The notes below the pieces were generated by a model. The model saw nothing but the letters and a program-made list of their open reading frames with translations. It was not told the DNA's origin and ran no database searches. Positions 42,710-53,749 of a stretch of DNA of 64,000 nucleotides are shown in pieces. Source of the stretch: Ascidia mentula (Eukaryota; Chordata; Ascidiacea; Phlebobranchia; Ascidiidae). Location of the stretch: contig OX387198.1 of assembly GCA_947561715.1 (NCBI GenBank), positions 8,556,001 to 8,620,000 of the forward strand. The letters run 5' to 3'. The number at the start of each line of letters is the position of its first letter. The first letter of the stretch is position 1. Both the position numbers and the translations under genes were made by a program.

Positions 42710-45700
42710 ATGTCAGCCTACGACGATTTGCTGGTGGATGTAGTTGGAAATGGACGATATCAGTTCTTGATTACCTCTGTGGCTTTGCTACAATCGATTG
42801 TTGGAAGTTTTTACCATACAAGTTCCGTTTTCATTCGTAAGTTAAGTGTGATGTATAAGGTAAAATCTTGTTTAAATATCTAAACAACAGTTGGTCTTCC
42901 ACATTCACGATGCAATATCCCGGTCGCACAGAACGCTTCATTGTTACTAAACGAAAGCTTTCTTCTGGAAACCTTTATACCCTGGAACAACGCAACCAAG
43001 GTTGGATGGTTTTTAGTATCTATATATATGTTTATGTAATAACATTGTATGACCTAAAGTCGTTTTCTACATTGCAAGGATTACAGCCGGTGCTTGAGAT
43101 ACGACTATAACATAGATATGTGCGAGGAAAATTACACGAGTTCGTGCATTGAGAGTGCAACTTCACATACTCAAAACACAACCAATTGTACTGATGGTTA
43201 TTATTTTGATCGATCTGTTTACAAGGAGACAGCAATCACTGAGGTAATTGGGAGAGTGCAACAACTTGCTCTTGAACGAAGTTGCAAACTGGAGTGTTTG
43301 AAGCAAAGTCGCATACACTTTACTTTACCTATAGCTCATTGGAATTTCTGGTATCTCTGCAACTAATTAAGAAAAAATACTTCAACCGTTAAGCCTACAA
43401 AATAAATTTTAAGATTGCACAAGAAGTGCATTTAGCTGACTGCCGTCCGCAGTACAATCCATTGGACTTGATAACACACTATTGAGAATTTATGCTGGAA
43501 ATATAGCTTGCTTGATCGGTATTCGTAACGCTATCTTTTCACAGTGGAACCTCGTCTGCGACAAACTGTATATGATGACGTTATGCTCCTCGGCTTACTT
43601 TGCAGGCCTAATGATTGGCGCAGCAGCTGGTGGGATGGCCGGAGATAGGTACCTTCAAGTATAGAACTGATGTTGACTATTTGTTCTTGTTAATGTTATT
43701 CAATGCTGTATAGATGCATGATATAAACCAGTGATTCCCAACCTTTTTCAGTTCGCAACCAACTTTTTGGAAATAAGATTAACAGTTGCTGGCGTACGTA
43801 CTGAAGTAGTTAATGCGACACAATACATTTAATTGTCACGTATTTGTTACATTTTTGCATAAATGTTACGTAATGATAATGCAATAATTTCGTGATCTAA
43901 TAGAAAACTGTAACATTTAGAAATGCTTCGCGACCCACCAATGGGTCGCGACCCACTGGTTGGGAAGCACTGATATAAACCATTGCACAAAATCTGTGTG
44001 AATCAAAGTAAAAGTTTTCAATTCCTTCGCGCACGAAGCGTGGTATGCAAAGATCGATTAAATGAAAGACAAATTTAATTTTGTTTTTCATTTGAAACAC
44101 ATTCATAAATTTAAACAACTGGTTTGCGAACATTCGAAACGTGAAAGTTGCAAGGCTGATTCCTACCAAGGTCACGAGCAAAAAATATTCCTCCTGATAT
44201 AACCTATGTAATGTTTAGATTCGGTCGAATGCTGGTGTACAAGGTTTCGGTGATCCTGAGTTTTGCGACGACTCTTGCCATTTCTTTCTCTCCCAATATT
44301 TACATCCTGATTGTGTTGAGATTTGCTCTAGCGTGCTTCTTCATGCCAACCTCAGTAAACACCTTCACATACAGTGAGTTAAGGTGCAAGAGGGGTTCAA
44401 ATAGTAATTAACTAGCAGTACTATATGGAAATAAGTTCCGGGTCTTGGTTTAAAGTTAAGCATCACGTTATGAATGATGAAAGCTCAGTACTTGCGCGAA
44501 GGTGGTCAAACAGCGTTGTTTACGGTGCAAAAGAAAACAAGTACAAAACAATAATTTGTATAAGTTCATGTCAATTGCCTTCTGGTTTTCTGCGAGAAAA
44601 ATCCGTTTACGATTTTATTTTCAGTGTGTGAAGTTTCCAAAGGTTCTGTCCGCCAATACCTTGGATCCATTTATAACTGCATTTTCGGTATCGGCTGCGT
44701 CATTTTTGCTGGAATGGCTTACATCTGGCGTGACTGGAGGGAGCTCACTGTAGCGATTTCGGTTACGTTGATAATACTTTCCATCCCTTTGATAATTTTG
44801 CCGAAGTCTCCAGGGTAAGATTGCAATGTTTTACGTTGAAGGCAATGCAACTTTTTTCAAAATACTTTTCCCAATTTTCAGATGGCTGATGTCACGTGGC
44901 AAAGAAAAGGAGGCATTGCGCGTGTGTCACGTGATGGCGAAACGAAACAAAGGAAAGTTGTGCAACAAGACATTCAAGGATGCAATGAAGGCAGCTGACG
45001 ATTGGGTATAAAGTAACAACATAAAACCAAAAGCTGTTCTTTCTTCACAAGGACTTACATATTCACTAATAATTTGAAAAAAAATGTTTGGTTTCATGAG
45101 GTATTTTTGCATAATGTGAAATTTGAATATCATTACGCATGTAAATGAGTGAAAAACCCTACATTACTTTTACAATTGTTTAGAATTCAAAAGTAAGTCT
45201 TGGAGAATTGTTGAAACGTCCATTGCTTCGATTTATGTTGTTCAGCAATGCAATAATTTGGTTTATTACAAGGTAATAAGTGTTTTACAACTAATGCAGC
45301 AAATCAGTTACCGGTAGACCTCTTGGTTACAGCTTGGTGTATTATGGTCTCACATTAAACGTGGGAGCTCTGGCCGGGAGCGTGTATGTTAATCAGGCAC
45401 TAGGTGGCGTTATTGAGTTTGCTGCCTGCCTTACGGTTATTCCAATGATAACTAAAGTGGGTAGAACCAAGACAACCGTTCTGTCGTTGGGAATTTCAAG
45501 CGTTTCCTGCCTTCTTTCTACTGCTATTATTGGACTTGGTGGAAGAAGTAAAGGTGAAAATTTGTTCTTGTAAGTTTAACTTTCACAGATTGTCCTTTTA
45601 TTCATTGGGTCTGAATATAGGTACAGAAATTGCTGGAGTAGTCGTTGCCATGATCGGTAGATTCAGTGCGAGTGCCGCCTTTGCTGTGATTTATCAACAT

Positions 45701-46321
45701 ACTGGAGAATTATTCCCTACACCTGGAAGGTATAAGTCTTTTGATTTACTGTCTTTTAGCAAAGTAGAACGGTAGAGGATGCAGCTTTACCCCGATTTTA
45801 CTGGCAGACCTAACTACACTAAACCTATGGACCAAACATTTAGGGCCACAGCATTGGGAGTTTCGTCGATGGCTGCTCGAATTGGAACCATATTTTCGCC
45901 TTTCACTTTGCAGCTTCAATATTCTTGGCCTTGGCTGACACCGGTACAGTGGACAATATACGTTGTAATCTAAACTAATCACTCACATACTTTTCTCTTT
46001 TGCAGACAATTTTCGGTATATTGTCGGCAATCGGAGCTTTGCTTGCTTGCGTTTTTCCGGAAACAAGAAACGAGCCTGTCCTCACATCATTTCGTCAAGC
46101 TGACGTTTTCTTGGCAAAGCATTTTCGTAATTCAGTTGCCTCCCGTATCTTCTGCCTGCCGAAGGGAAATAAACTGTACGCCACCCGATCTTTCACTAGG
46201 TTTGGTGCATTTCGTTGCAACAGAAAGAATCTAACTTTATGTGTTCAGGTGCAATGACTTGGAAGAGAGGGAAGGAAATTTGGAGGAAATCAATGGGTTC
46301 AACGCAGCTGTGGAAATATGA
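42710..46321 (+). CDS. SLC22-type organic ion transporter, array copy 4
   Basis: Thirteen exons: 42710-42836, 42891-43000, 43079-43243, 43545-43648, 44219-44373, 44625-44814, 44882-45005, 45184-45272, 45333-45547, 45621-45729, 45844-45943, 46006-46199, 46249-46321. They join in phase to about 584 residues. Family marks are intact (MSAYDDLLVDVVGNGRYQ, WNLVCD, AGDRFGR). The tail is a third type: KGNKLYATRSFTR, then CNDLEEREGNLEEING. Intron 4 carries a hAT-type MITE. The whole gene is duplicated almost unchanged as copy 6. Confidence 0.88.
43729..43972. mobile_element. hAT-type MITE in intron 4 of SLC22 copy 4
   Basis: The element begins cagtgattcccaacc and ends ggttgggaagcactg, near-perfect inverted repeats of the kind found in hAT (Charlie-like) elements. 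It is flanked by an 8-bp direct repeat, atataaac, at 43,721-43,728 and 43,973-43,980, the target size of hAT transposases. It is 244 bp and encodes nothing. Confidence 0.88.
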
Positions 46322-46548
46322 GTACGAAATAAGGATTTGCTGAACTGATCTTATAAAACTACGGAGCAACAAAAATAGAACGTGTATATTGGTATATTAA
46401 CATTGTAAATTAACCTCAGACTGTAATTATTGTGGTTTCATGCATGCAACTTTTAATACAAATAAAAATATAACACATTTTTGTTGACGGTATAGGTAGA
46501 AACAGTGCAGTTAACTTTTACCTACAGTATTTTGGTAAATTCCCTGTT

Positions 46549-47495
46549 TCATTTAGATGAACAGAATCGATTTTTCGTATGTTTCCTTGCGAATTTCCAG
46601 AGCGTTGGGCCCACGTTTGAGTAAATCAACGGGTTTAGGCAGCTGTTGATGGGCAACAATATAATTGCTGAAAATGCGTACGCTTCAGGTGGTAGAGAAA
46701 TATTTGCCATGCTCAAAAACGTCATAACGCATATTGGCAACCAGCAACAAAAATCAGTCGCCACAAGTAATGCAATTTTGCGCTGCATCGCTGTGCTCCG
46801 TTGTGGTCTTCTGTGATTGGTTGACTGCGCGGGTTGCCCCGCAACCGAACGGTGGTAAATTGCTACGTACGCAGACGCAACGTAAATGAGGGACACGAAG
46901 TTGAATGTAATGACCACAAAGGACATTATGTTGAACTGTGTTTTGTCGTCGGCGATACGGTAGAATTTGGGAATACACACACTGCTTGAGCTATAGTAGC
47001 CAAAATACCCCAAGCTGAGTGGCGAGCTTTCGGGATAGCGTGCCCTGAGGAAATCGTGCAAGTCGTACCAATTGTCTGGTAACACTTGCGTTGTGTTGGA
47101 ACCTTGCAGCGACAAGCGCTCTGCGAATGTTTGGAGCTTTTCGAGGGTAATTACATCTGAGCCGAAGTAGGGATTTGGCGTGATAAGCATACCGGTTACC
47201 ATGTACGATGACAATGACTTGGCCAAGGGCAAACGCGCAATGGTTACGGCAAGCGTCCAAATGCAAAGAATCCACAGAAGCAAGTATCTGACTTTTGAAC
47301 CGCGACTCGCCATAGGAAAGTAAATGCTGAACAGTCGGTATGACGTCAGACACACAAGAGTGAAGACCGACGCCTCGCTTGATAAAACTGTGATGATTCC
47401 TATAAAGTCGCACGTTGAACTAGTGCGCCATCGTTGGTCCTCAAGGCAATAACTCCCAGAAAATTGAGCGGATTTCGCACCGATTGTCAATAGCG
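46549..47495 (-). pseudogene. Headless copy of the LDLa receptor (last-exon fragment)
   Basis: This is the 3' part of the last exon of the receptor at 53,750-59,608, carried in the 7.2-kb duplication. The frame stays open for about 313 residues, covering the end of membrane segment 2 through segment 7 and the C-terminus (NPLIYSNVGPTLWKFARK). The signal peptide, LDLa modules, segment 1 and most of segment 2 are absent. Upstream the frame meets a stop at once, and the sequence passes into SLC22 exon 8 in antisense. It has no usual start, so it is probably dead despite its open frame. Confidence 0.9.
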
Positions 47496-48634
47496 TTCAA
47501 AAGTAAGTCTTGGAGAATTGTTGAAACGTCCTTTGCTCCGATTTATGTTGTTCAGCAATGCAATAATTTGGTTTATTACAAGGTAATAAGTGTTCTACAA
47601 CTAATGCAGCAAATCAATTACCGGTTACCCCTTATGGTTACAGCTTGGTGTATTATGGTCTCACATTGAACGTGGGAGCTCTGGCCGGGAGCGTGTACGT
47701 TAATCAGGCACTAGGTGGGGTTATTGAGTTTGTTGCCTGCCTTTCGGTTATTCCAATGATAATTAAAGTGGGTAGAACCAAGACAAACGTTCTGTCGTTG
47801 GGAATTTCAAGCGTTTCCTGCCTTCTTTCTACTGCTATTATTGGGCTTGGTGGAAGAAGTAAAGGTGAAAATTTGTTTTTGTAAATTTAACTTTCACAGT
47901 TTGTCCTTTTATTCATTGGGTCTGAATATAGGATTGGAAATTGCTGGAGTAGTTGTTGCCATGATCGGTAGATTCAGTGCGAGTGCCGCCTTTGCTGTGA
48001 TTTATCAACATACTGGAGAATTATTCCCTACACCTGGAAGGTATAAGTCTTTTGATTTACTGTCTTTTAGCAAAGTAGAACTGCAGAAGCTGCAGCTTTA
48101 CCTCGATTTTACTGGCAGACCTAACTGCACTAAACCTATGGACCAAACATTTAGGGCCACAGCATTGGGAGTTTCGTCGATGGCTGCTCGAATTGCAACC
48201 ATATTCACGCCTTTCACTTTGCAGCTTCAATATTCTTGGCCTTGGCTGACACCGGTACAGTAGACGATATACGTTGTTATCTAAACTAATCACTCACATA
48301 CTTTTTTCTTTTGCAGACAATTTTCGGTATATTGTCGGCGATCGGAGCTCTGCTTGCTTGCGTTTTTCCGGAAACAAGAAACGAGCCTGTCCTCACATCA
48401 TTTCATCAAGCTGACGTTTTCTTGGCAAAGCATTTTCGTAATTCAGTTGCCTCCCGTATCTTCTGCCTACCAAAGGGAAACAAGCAGTACGCCTCCCGAG
48501 TTTTCATTAAGTTTGATGTATTTCGTTGCTTCAGAAAAAGTTAAAAATAACCTTGGGTATTTAGGTGCAGTGACTTGAATGATGGAGAGATTGAAAATTT
48601 GGAGGAAATCAATGACTCAATTTTGCGTCTATGA
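47496..48634 (+). pseudogene. 5'-truncated SLC22 copy 5 (exons 8-13 only)
   Basis: Exon 8 lacks its first bases and runs to 47582; then 47644-47858, 47932-48040, 48155-48254, 48317-48510 and 48565-48634. All remaining exons are open and in phase, with the copy 3 type of tail. Exons 1-7, coding for the first six membrane segments, are absent because of the duplication breakpoint. No promoter or start is expected, so it is a truncated pseudogene, though it shows little decay, which fits a recent origin. Confidence 0.9.
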
Positions 48635-49950
48635 ATGTCGGCAGCTTTGATGAAATAAAACTGGTTGATTTTGCAAAAGTTAATAGTTTGCAAGAAGAAA
48701 ATAATTACTTGACAATTTAACAATATTTTAATTAGCAAATCAACATTAGAAGTTAAAAACGATTTGAAATTATTGTGGTTTCATGTAAAGGTACAAGACA
48801 CACACATATAATAACGAACATTCATGTGTCACGTTTATGTGTGTTCGTATTTTTACTCGTTTAGGTTTGCATATGCCATACAATAAGCTAACATCCTAAC
48901 ATACAATGTTTATAGACCATTTCGTTTAAAAAAGTATTTTGGCGTAACTTACTTTGTGCCATCACATTCCTCTGATTAATTCGCTACACACTTTAGAGAA
49001 TTTAAATTTGACGCTTATTTGCCGAGCGTCGGCATAGCGCATCGATTCAAGTTGCTGTGACAGAAAATGCTCAGAGGTACATAAGATGTGTCTACTAGTC
49101 TTGGTTTAACGCCAGATGCTTTTTATTGCCGAAACTAATAGTATTGAAGTAATGGTTAGAAACCCAAGTATCCATTACTGTCTTCGTGCACTCTCCTTGG
49201 CAACGGTGGCGTTTTTCTTCCTTTGTATGAAACGTGATTGGACCAATTTTGGTACTTTGTACCAGAATATGCAGAAAATTTTGACAAGAAGCTCTGAAGT
49301 GTTTTCCCGCACTTCTATGCTCACACGTGACTTAACGCCACGATTTGTCAACATATTTCAGTGTTCGGTGGAAATGGTAGCTTGGGCGCTACGCAGGCAC
49401 GATGTCATTTCGAATGGAACCAACCATGACGTAAAGCCGATTTCAACAAAGTCTTCTTAGGAGATTTTTTTTCGCCGGTGTGTTTGTCAGGAAAGCAAAT
49501 GTTGTCATGGTGTTTTAAAGAACGGTTTTTTTAAATTGCAATGCCAGGGGAGCAAGATTAGCACTATAGTTGTAATCGTGCTCTGTCGCGTAACATAATG
49601 TATTTGAAAGACGATATGCAAACTTAGGGGAGAATGCATAACACAATGAAAAAGATCCAATGGTGGATGACGCAGAATATGGGCTTATGGTATATCTGAC
49701 GAAAAAGCGTCGTGATTGCGCCCACTAAGTCTTAACCCACTGCTTCACGGAAATGTACAATTTTACACACCAATAATTCCCATTCATTTCTTCAGACGTT
49801 TTGGTTTTCTGCACCGCTGCGTTGCAATATAGCAACTGATACATTGAGGTGCAGCTTTGGGTAACGACCTTTTTCTCGTTGCCGCACCAGACAACTCGGC
49901 TGATACATTTCTGATCTTGTTTCTGCGCTAAAGTGAAAGAGACAGGAGTC
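48635..49950. other. Intergenic between SLC22 copies 5 and 6
   Basis: Duplicate of the copy 3-copy 4 spacer. It carries the second nucleotidyltransferase relic at about 48,930-49,147 and the upstream region of copy 6. Confidence 0.5.
48930..49147 (-). pseudogene. Second copy of the decayed nucleotidyltransferase-TPR fragment
   Basis: Duplicate of 41,680-41,905, made by the 7.2-kb duplication. It has the same loss of frame, plus small further differences, so decay came before the duplication. Confidence 0.6.
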
Positions 49951-52900
49951 ATGTCAGCCTACGACGATTTGCTGGTGGATGTAGTTGGAAATGGACGATA
50001 TCAGTTCTTGATTACCTCTGTGGCTTTGCTACAATCGATTGTTGGAAGTTTTTACAATACAAGTTCCGTTTTCATTCGTAAGTTAAGTGTGATGTATAAG
50101 GCAAAATCTTGTTTAAATATCTAAACAACAGTTGGTCTTCCACATTCGCGATGCAATATCCCGGTCGCACAGAACGCTTCATTGTTACTGAACGAAAGCT
50201 TTCTTCTGGAAACCTTTATACCCTGGAACAACGCAGCCAAGGTTGGATGGTTTTTAGTATCTATATATATGTTTATGTAATAACATTGTATGACCTAAAG
50301 TCGTTTTCTACATTGCAAGGATTACAGCCGGTGCTTGAGATACGACTATATCATAGATATGTGCGAGGAAAATTACACGAGTTCGTGCATTGAGAGTGCA
50401 ACTTCACATACTCAAAACACAACCAATTGTACTGATGGTTATTATTTTGATCGATCTGTTTACAAGGAGACAGCAATCACTGAGGTAATTGGGAGAGTGC
50501 AACAACTTGCTCTTGAACGAAGTTGCAAACTGGAGTGTTTGAAGCAAAGTCGCATACACTTTACTTTACCTATAGCTCATTGGAATTTCTGGTATATCTG
50601 CAACTAATTAAGAAAGAATACTTCAACCGTTAAGCCTACAAAATAAATTTTAAGATTACACAAGAAGTGCATTGAGCTGACTGCCGTCCGCAGTACAATC
50701 CATTGGACTTGATAACACACTATTGAGAATTTATGCTGGAAATATAGCTTGCTTGATCGGTATTCGTAACGCTATCTTTTCACAGTGGAACCTCGTCTGC
50801 AACAAACTGTATATGATGACGTTATGCTCCTTGGCTTACTTTGCAGGCCTAATGATTGGCGCAGCAGCTGGTGGGATGGCCGGAGATAGGTACCATCAAG
50901 TATAGAACTGATGTTGACTATTTGTTCTTGTTAATGTTATTCAATGCTGTATAGATGCATGATATAAACCAGTGCTTCCCAACCTTTTTCAGTTCGCAAC
51001 CAACTTTTTGGAAATAAGATTAACAGTTGCTGGCGTACGTACTGAAGTAGTTAATGCGACACAATACATTTAATTGTCACGTATTTGTTACATTTTTGCA
51101 TAAATGTTACGTAATGATAATGCAATAATTTCGTGATCTAATAGAAAACTGTAACATTTAGAAATGCTTCGCGACCCACTGGTTGGGAAGCACTGATATA
51201 AACCATTGCACAAAATCTGTGTGAATCAAAGTAAAAGTTTTCAATTCCTTCGCGCACGAAGCGTGGTATGCAAAGATCGATTAAATTAAAGACAAATTTA
51301 ATTTTGTTTTTCATTTGAAACACATTCATAAATTTAAACAACTGGTTTGCGAACATTCGAAACGTGAAAGTTGCAAGGCTGATTCCTACCAAGGTCACGA
51401 GCAAAAAATATTTCTCCTGACATAACCTATGTAATGTTTAGATTCGGTCGAATGCTGGTGTACAAGGTTTCGGTGATCCTGAGTTTTGCGACGACTCTTG
51501 CCATTTCTTTCTCTCCCAATATTTACATCCTGATTATGTTGAGATTCGCTGTAGCGTGCTTCTTCATGCCAACCTCAGTAAACACCTTCACATACAGTGA
51601 GTGCAAGAGGGGTTCAAATAATGATTAACTAGCAGTACTACATACAATTAAGTTTCGGGTCTTGGTTTAAAGTTAAGCATCACGTTATGAATGATGAAAG
51701 CTCAGTACTTGCGCGAAGGTGGTCAAACACCGTTGTTTACGGTGCAGAAGAAAACAAGTACAAAACAATAATTTGTATAAGTTCATGTCAATTGCCTTCT
51801 GGTTTTCTGCGAGAAAAATCCGTTTACGATTTTATTTTCAGTGTGTGAAGTTTCCAAAGGTTCTGTCCGCCAATACCTTGGATCCATTTATAACTGCATT
51901 TTCGGTATCGGCTGCGTCATTTTTGCTGGAATGGCTTACATCTGGCGTGACTGGAGGGAGCTCACTGTAGCGATTTCTGTTACGTTGATAATACTTTCCA
52001 TCCCTTTGATAATTTTGCCGAAGTCTCCAGGGTAAGATTGCAATGTTTTACGTTGAAGGCAATGCAACTTTTTTCAAAATACTTTTCCCAATTTTCAGAT
52101 GGCTGATGTCACGTGGCAAAGAAAAGGAGGCATTGCGCGTGTGTCACGTAATGGCGAAACGAAACAAAGGAAAGTTGTGCAACAAGACATTCAAGGATGC
52201 AATGAAGGCAGCTGACGATTGGGTATAAAGTAACAACATAAAACCAAAAGCTGTTCTTTCTTCACAAGGACTTACATATTCACTAATAATTTGAAAAAAA
52301 ATGTTTGGTTTCATGAGGTATTTTTGCATAGTGTGAAATTTGAATATCATTCCGCATGTAAATGAGTGAAAAACCCTACATTACTTTTACAATTGTTTAG
52401 AATTCAAAAGTAAGTCTTGGAGAATTGTTGAAACGTCCATTGCTTCGATTTATGTTGTTCAGCAATGCAATAATCTGGTTTATTACAAGGTAATAAGTGT
52501 TTTACAACTAATGCAGCAAATCAGTTACCGGTAGACCTCTTGGTTACAGCTTGGTGTATTATGGTCTCACATTAAACGTGGGAGCTCTGGCCGGGAGCGT
52601 GTACGTTAATCAGGCACTAGGTGGCGTTATTGAGTGTGCTTCTTGTATTCTGGTTATTCCAATGATAATTAAAGTGGGTAGAACCAGGACAACCGTTCTG
52701 TCGTTGGGAGTTTCAAGCGCTTCCTGCCTTCTTTCTACTGCTATTATTGGGCTTGGTGGAAGAAGTAATGGTGAAAATTTGTTCTTGTAAATGTAACTTT
52801 CACAGATTGTCCTTTTACTCATTGGGTCTGAATATAGGATCGGAAATTGCTGGAGTAGTCGTTGCCATGATCGGTAGATTCAGCGCGAGTGCCGCCTTTG

Positions 52901-53537
52901 CTGTGATTTATCAACATACTGGAGAATTATTCCCTACACCTGGAAGGTATAAGTCTTTGATTTACTGTCTTTTAGCAAAGTAGAACTGTTGAGGATGCAG
53001 CTTTACCCCGATTTTACTGGCAGACCTAACTACACTAAACCTATGGACCTAACATTTAGGGCCACAGCATTGGGAGTTTCGTCGATGGCTGCTCGAATTG
53101 CAACCATATTCACGCCTTTCACTTTGCAGCTTCAATATTCTTGGCCTTGGCTGACACCGGTACAGTGGACAATATACGTTGTTATCTAAACTAATCACTC
53201 ACATACTTTTCTCTTTTGCAGACAATTTTCGGCATATTGTCGGCAATCGGAGCTTTGCTTGCTTGCGTTTTTCCGGAAACAAGAAACGAACCTGTCCTCA
53301 CATCATTTCATCAAGCTGACGTTTTCTTGGCAAAGCATTTTCGTAATTCAGTTGCCTCCCGTATCTTCTGCCTGCCGAAGGGAAATAAACTGTACGCCAC
53401 CCGATCTTTCACTAAGTTTGGTGCATTTCGTTGCAACAGAAAGAATCTAACTTTATGTGTTCAGGTGCAATGACTTGGAAGAGAGGGAAGGAAATTTGGA
53501 GGAAATCAATGGGTTAAACGCAGCTGTGGAAATATGA
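49951..53537 (+). CDS. SLC22-type organic ion transporter, array copy 6
   Basis: Thirteen exons: 49951-50077, 50132-50241, 50320-50484, 50786-50889, 51442-51596, 51842-52031, 52099-52222, 52401-52489, 52550-52764, 52838-52946, 53060-53159, 53222-53415, 53465-53537. They join in phase to about 584 residues. It is the near-identical twin of copy 4, including the tail type and the MITE in intron 4. Coding differences include WNLVCN for WNLVCD at the conserved loop motif, CSLAYF for CSSAYF, and IECASCIL for IEFAACLT in exon 9. No break was found. Confidence 0.88.
50970..51195. mobile_element. hAT-type MITE in intron 4 of SLC22 copy 6
   Basis: Same element and same 8-bp flanks (atataaac) as in copy 4, but 18 bp shorter inside. 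Shared flanks show that the insertion came before the 7.2-kb duplication. Confidence 0.88.
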
Positions 53538-53749
53538 GTGCGAAATAAGGATTTGCTGAACTGATCCTAAACAACTACGAGCAGCAAAAATAGAACATGT
53601 ATATTGTAAATTAACCTCAGACTGTAATTATTGTGGTTTCATGCATGCAACTTTCAATACAAATAAAAATATAACACATTTTTGTTGACGGTATAGGTTG
53701 AAACAGTGCAGTTAACGTTCACCTACAGTATTTTGGTAAATTCCCTGTT

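Larger units (their letters stand above)
40272..47495. repeat. 7.2-kb tandem duplication, unit A
   Basis: This block holds exons 8-13 of SLC22 copy 3, a nucleotidyltransferase relic, the whole of SLC22 copy 4, and the 3' part of the receptor gene. It repeats from 47,496 to 54,696 in the same order. At the junction, receptor sequence (caatagcg) passes directly into SLC22 exon 8 (ttcaaaagtaag), sharing a single g, which suggests end joining with little or no homology. Confidence 0.92.

Noticed and set aside
46549-47495. Possible functional short 7TM protein from the headless receptor copy
   Set aside because: The frame lacks membrane segment 1, most of segment 2, an ATG in a suitable context and a promoter; it is explained by the duplication breakpoint.
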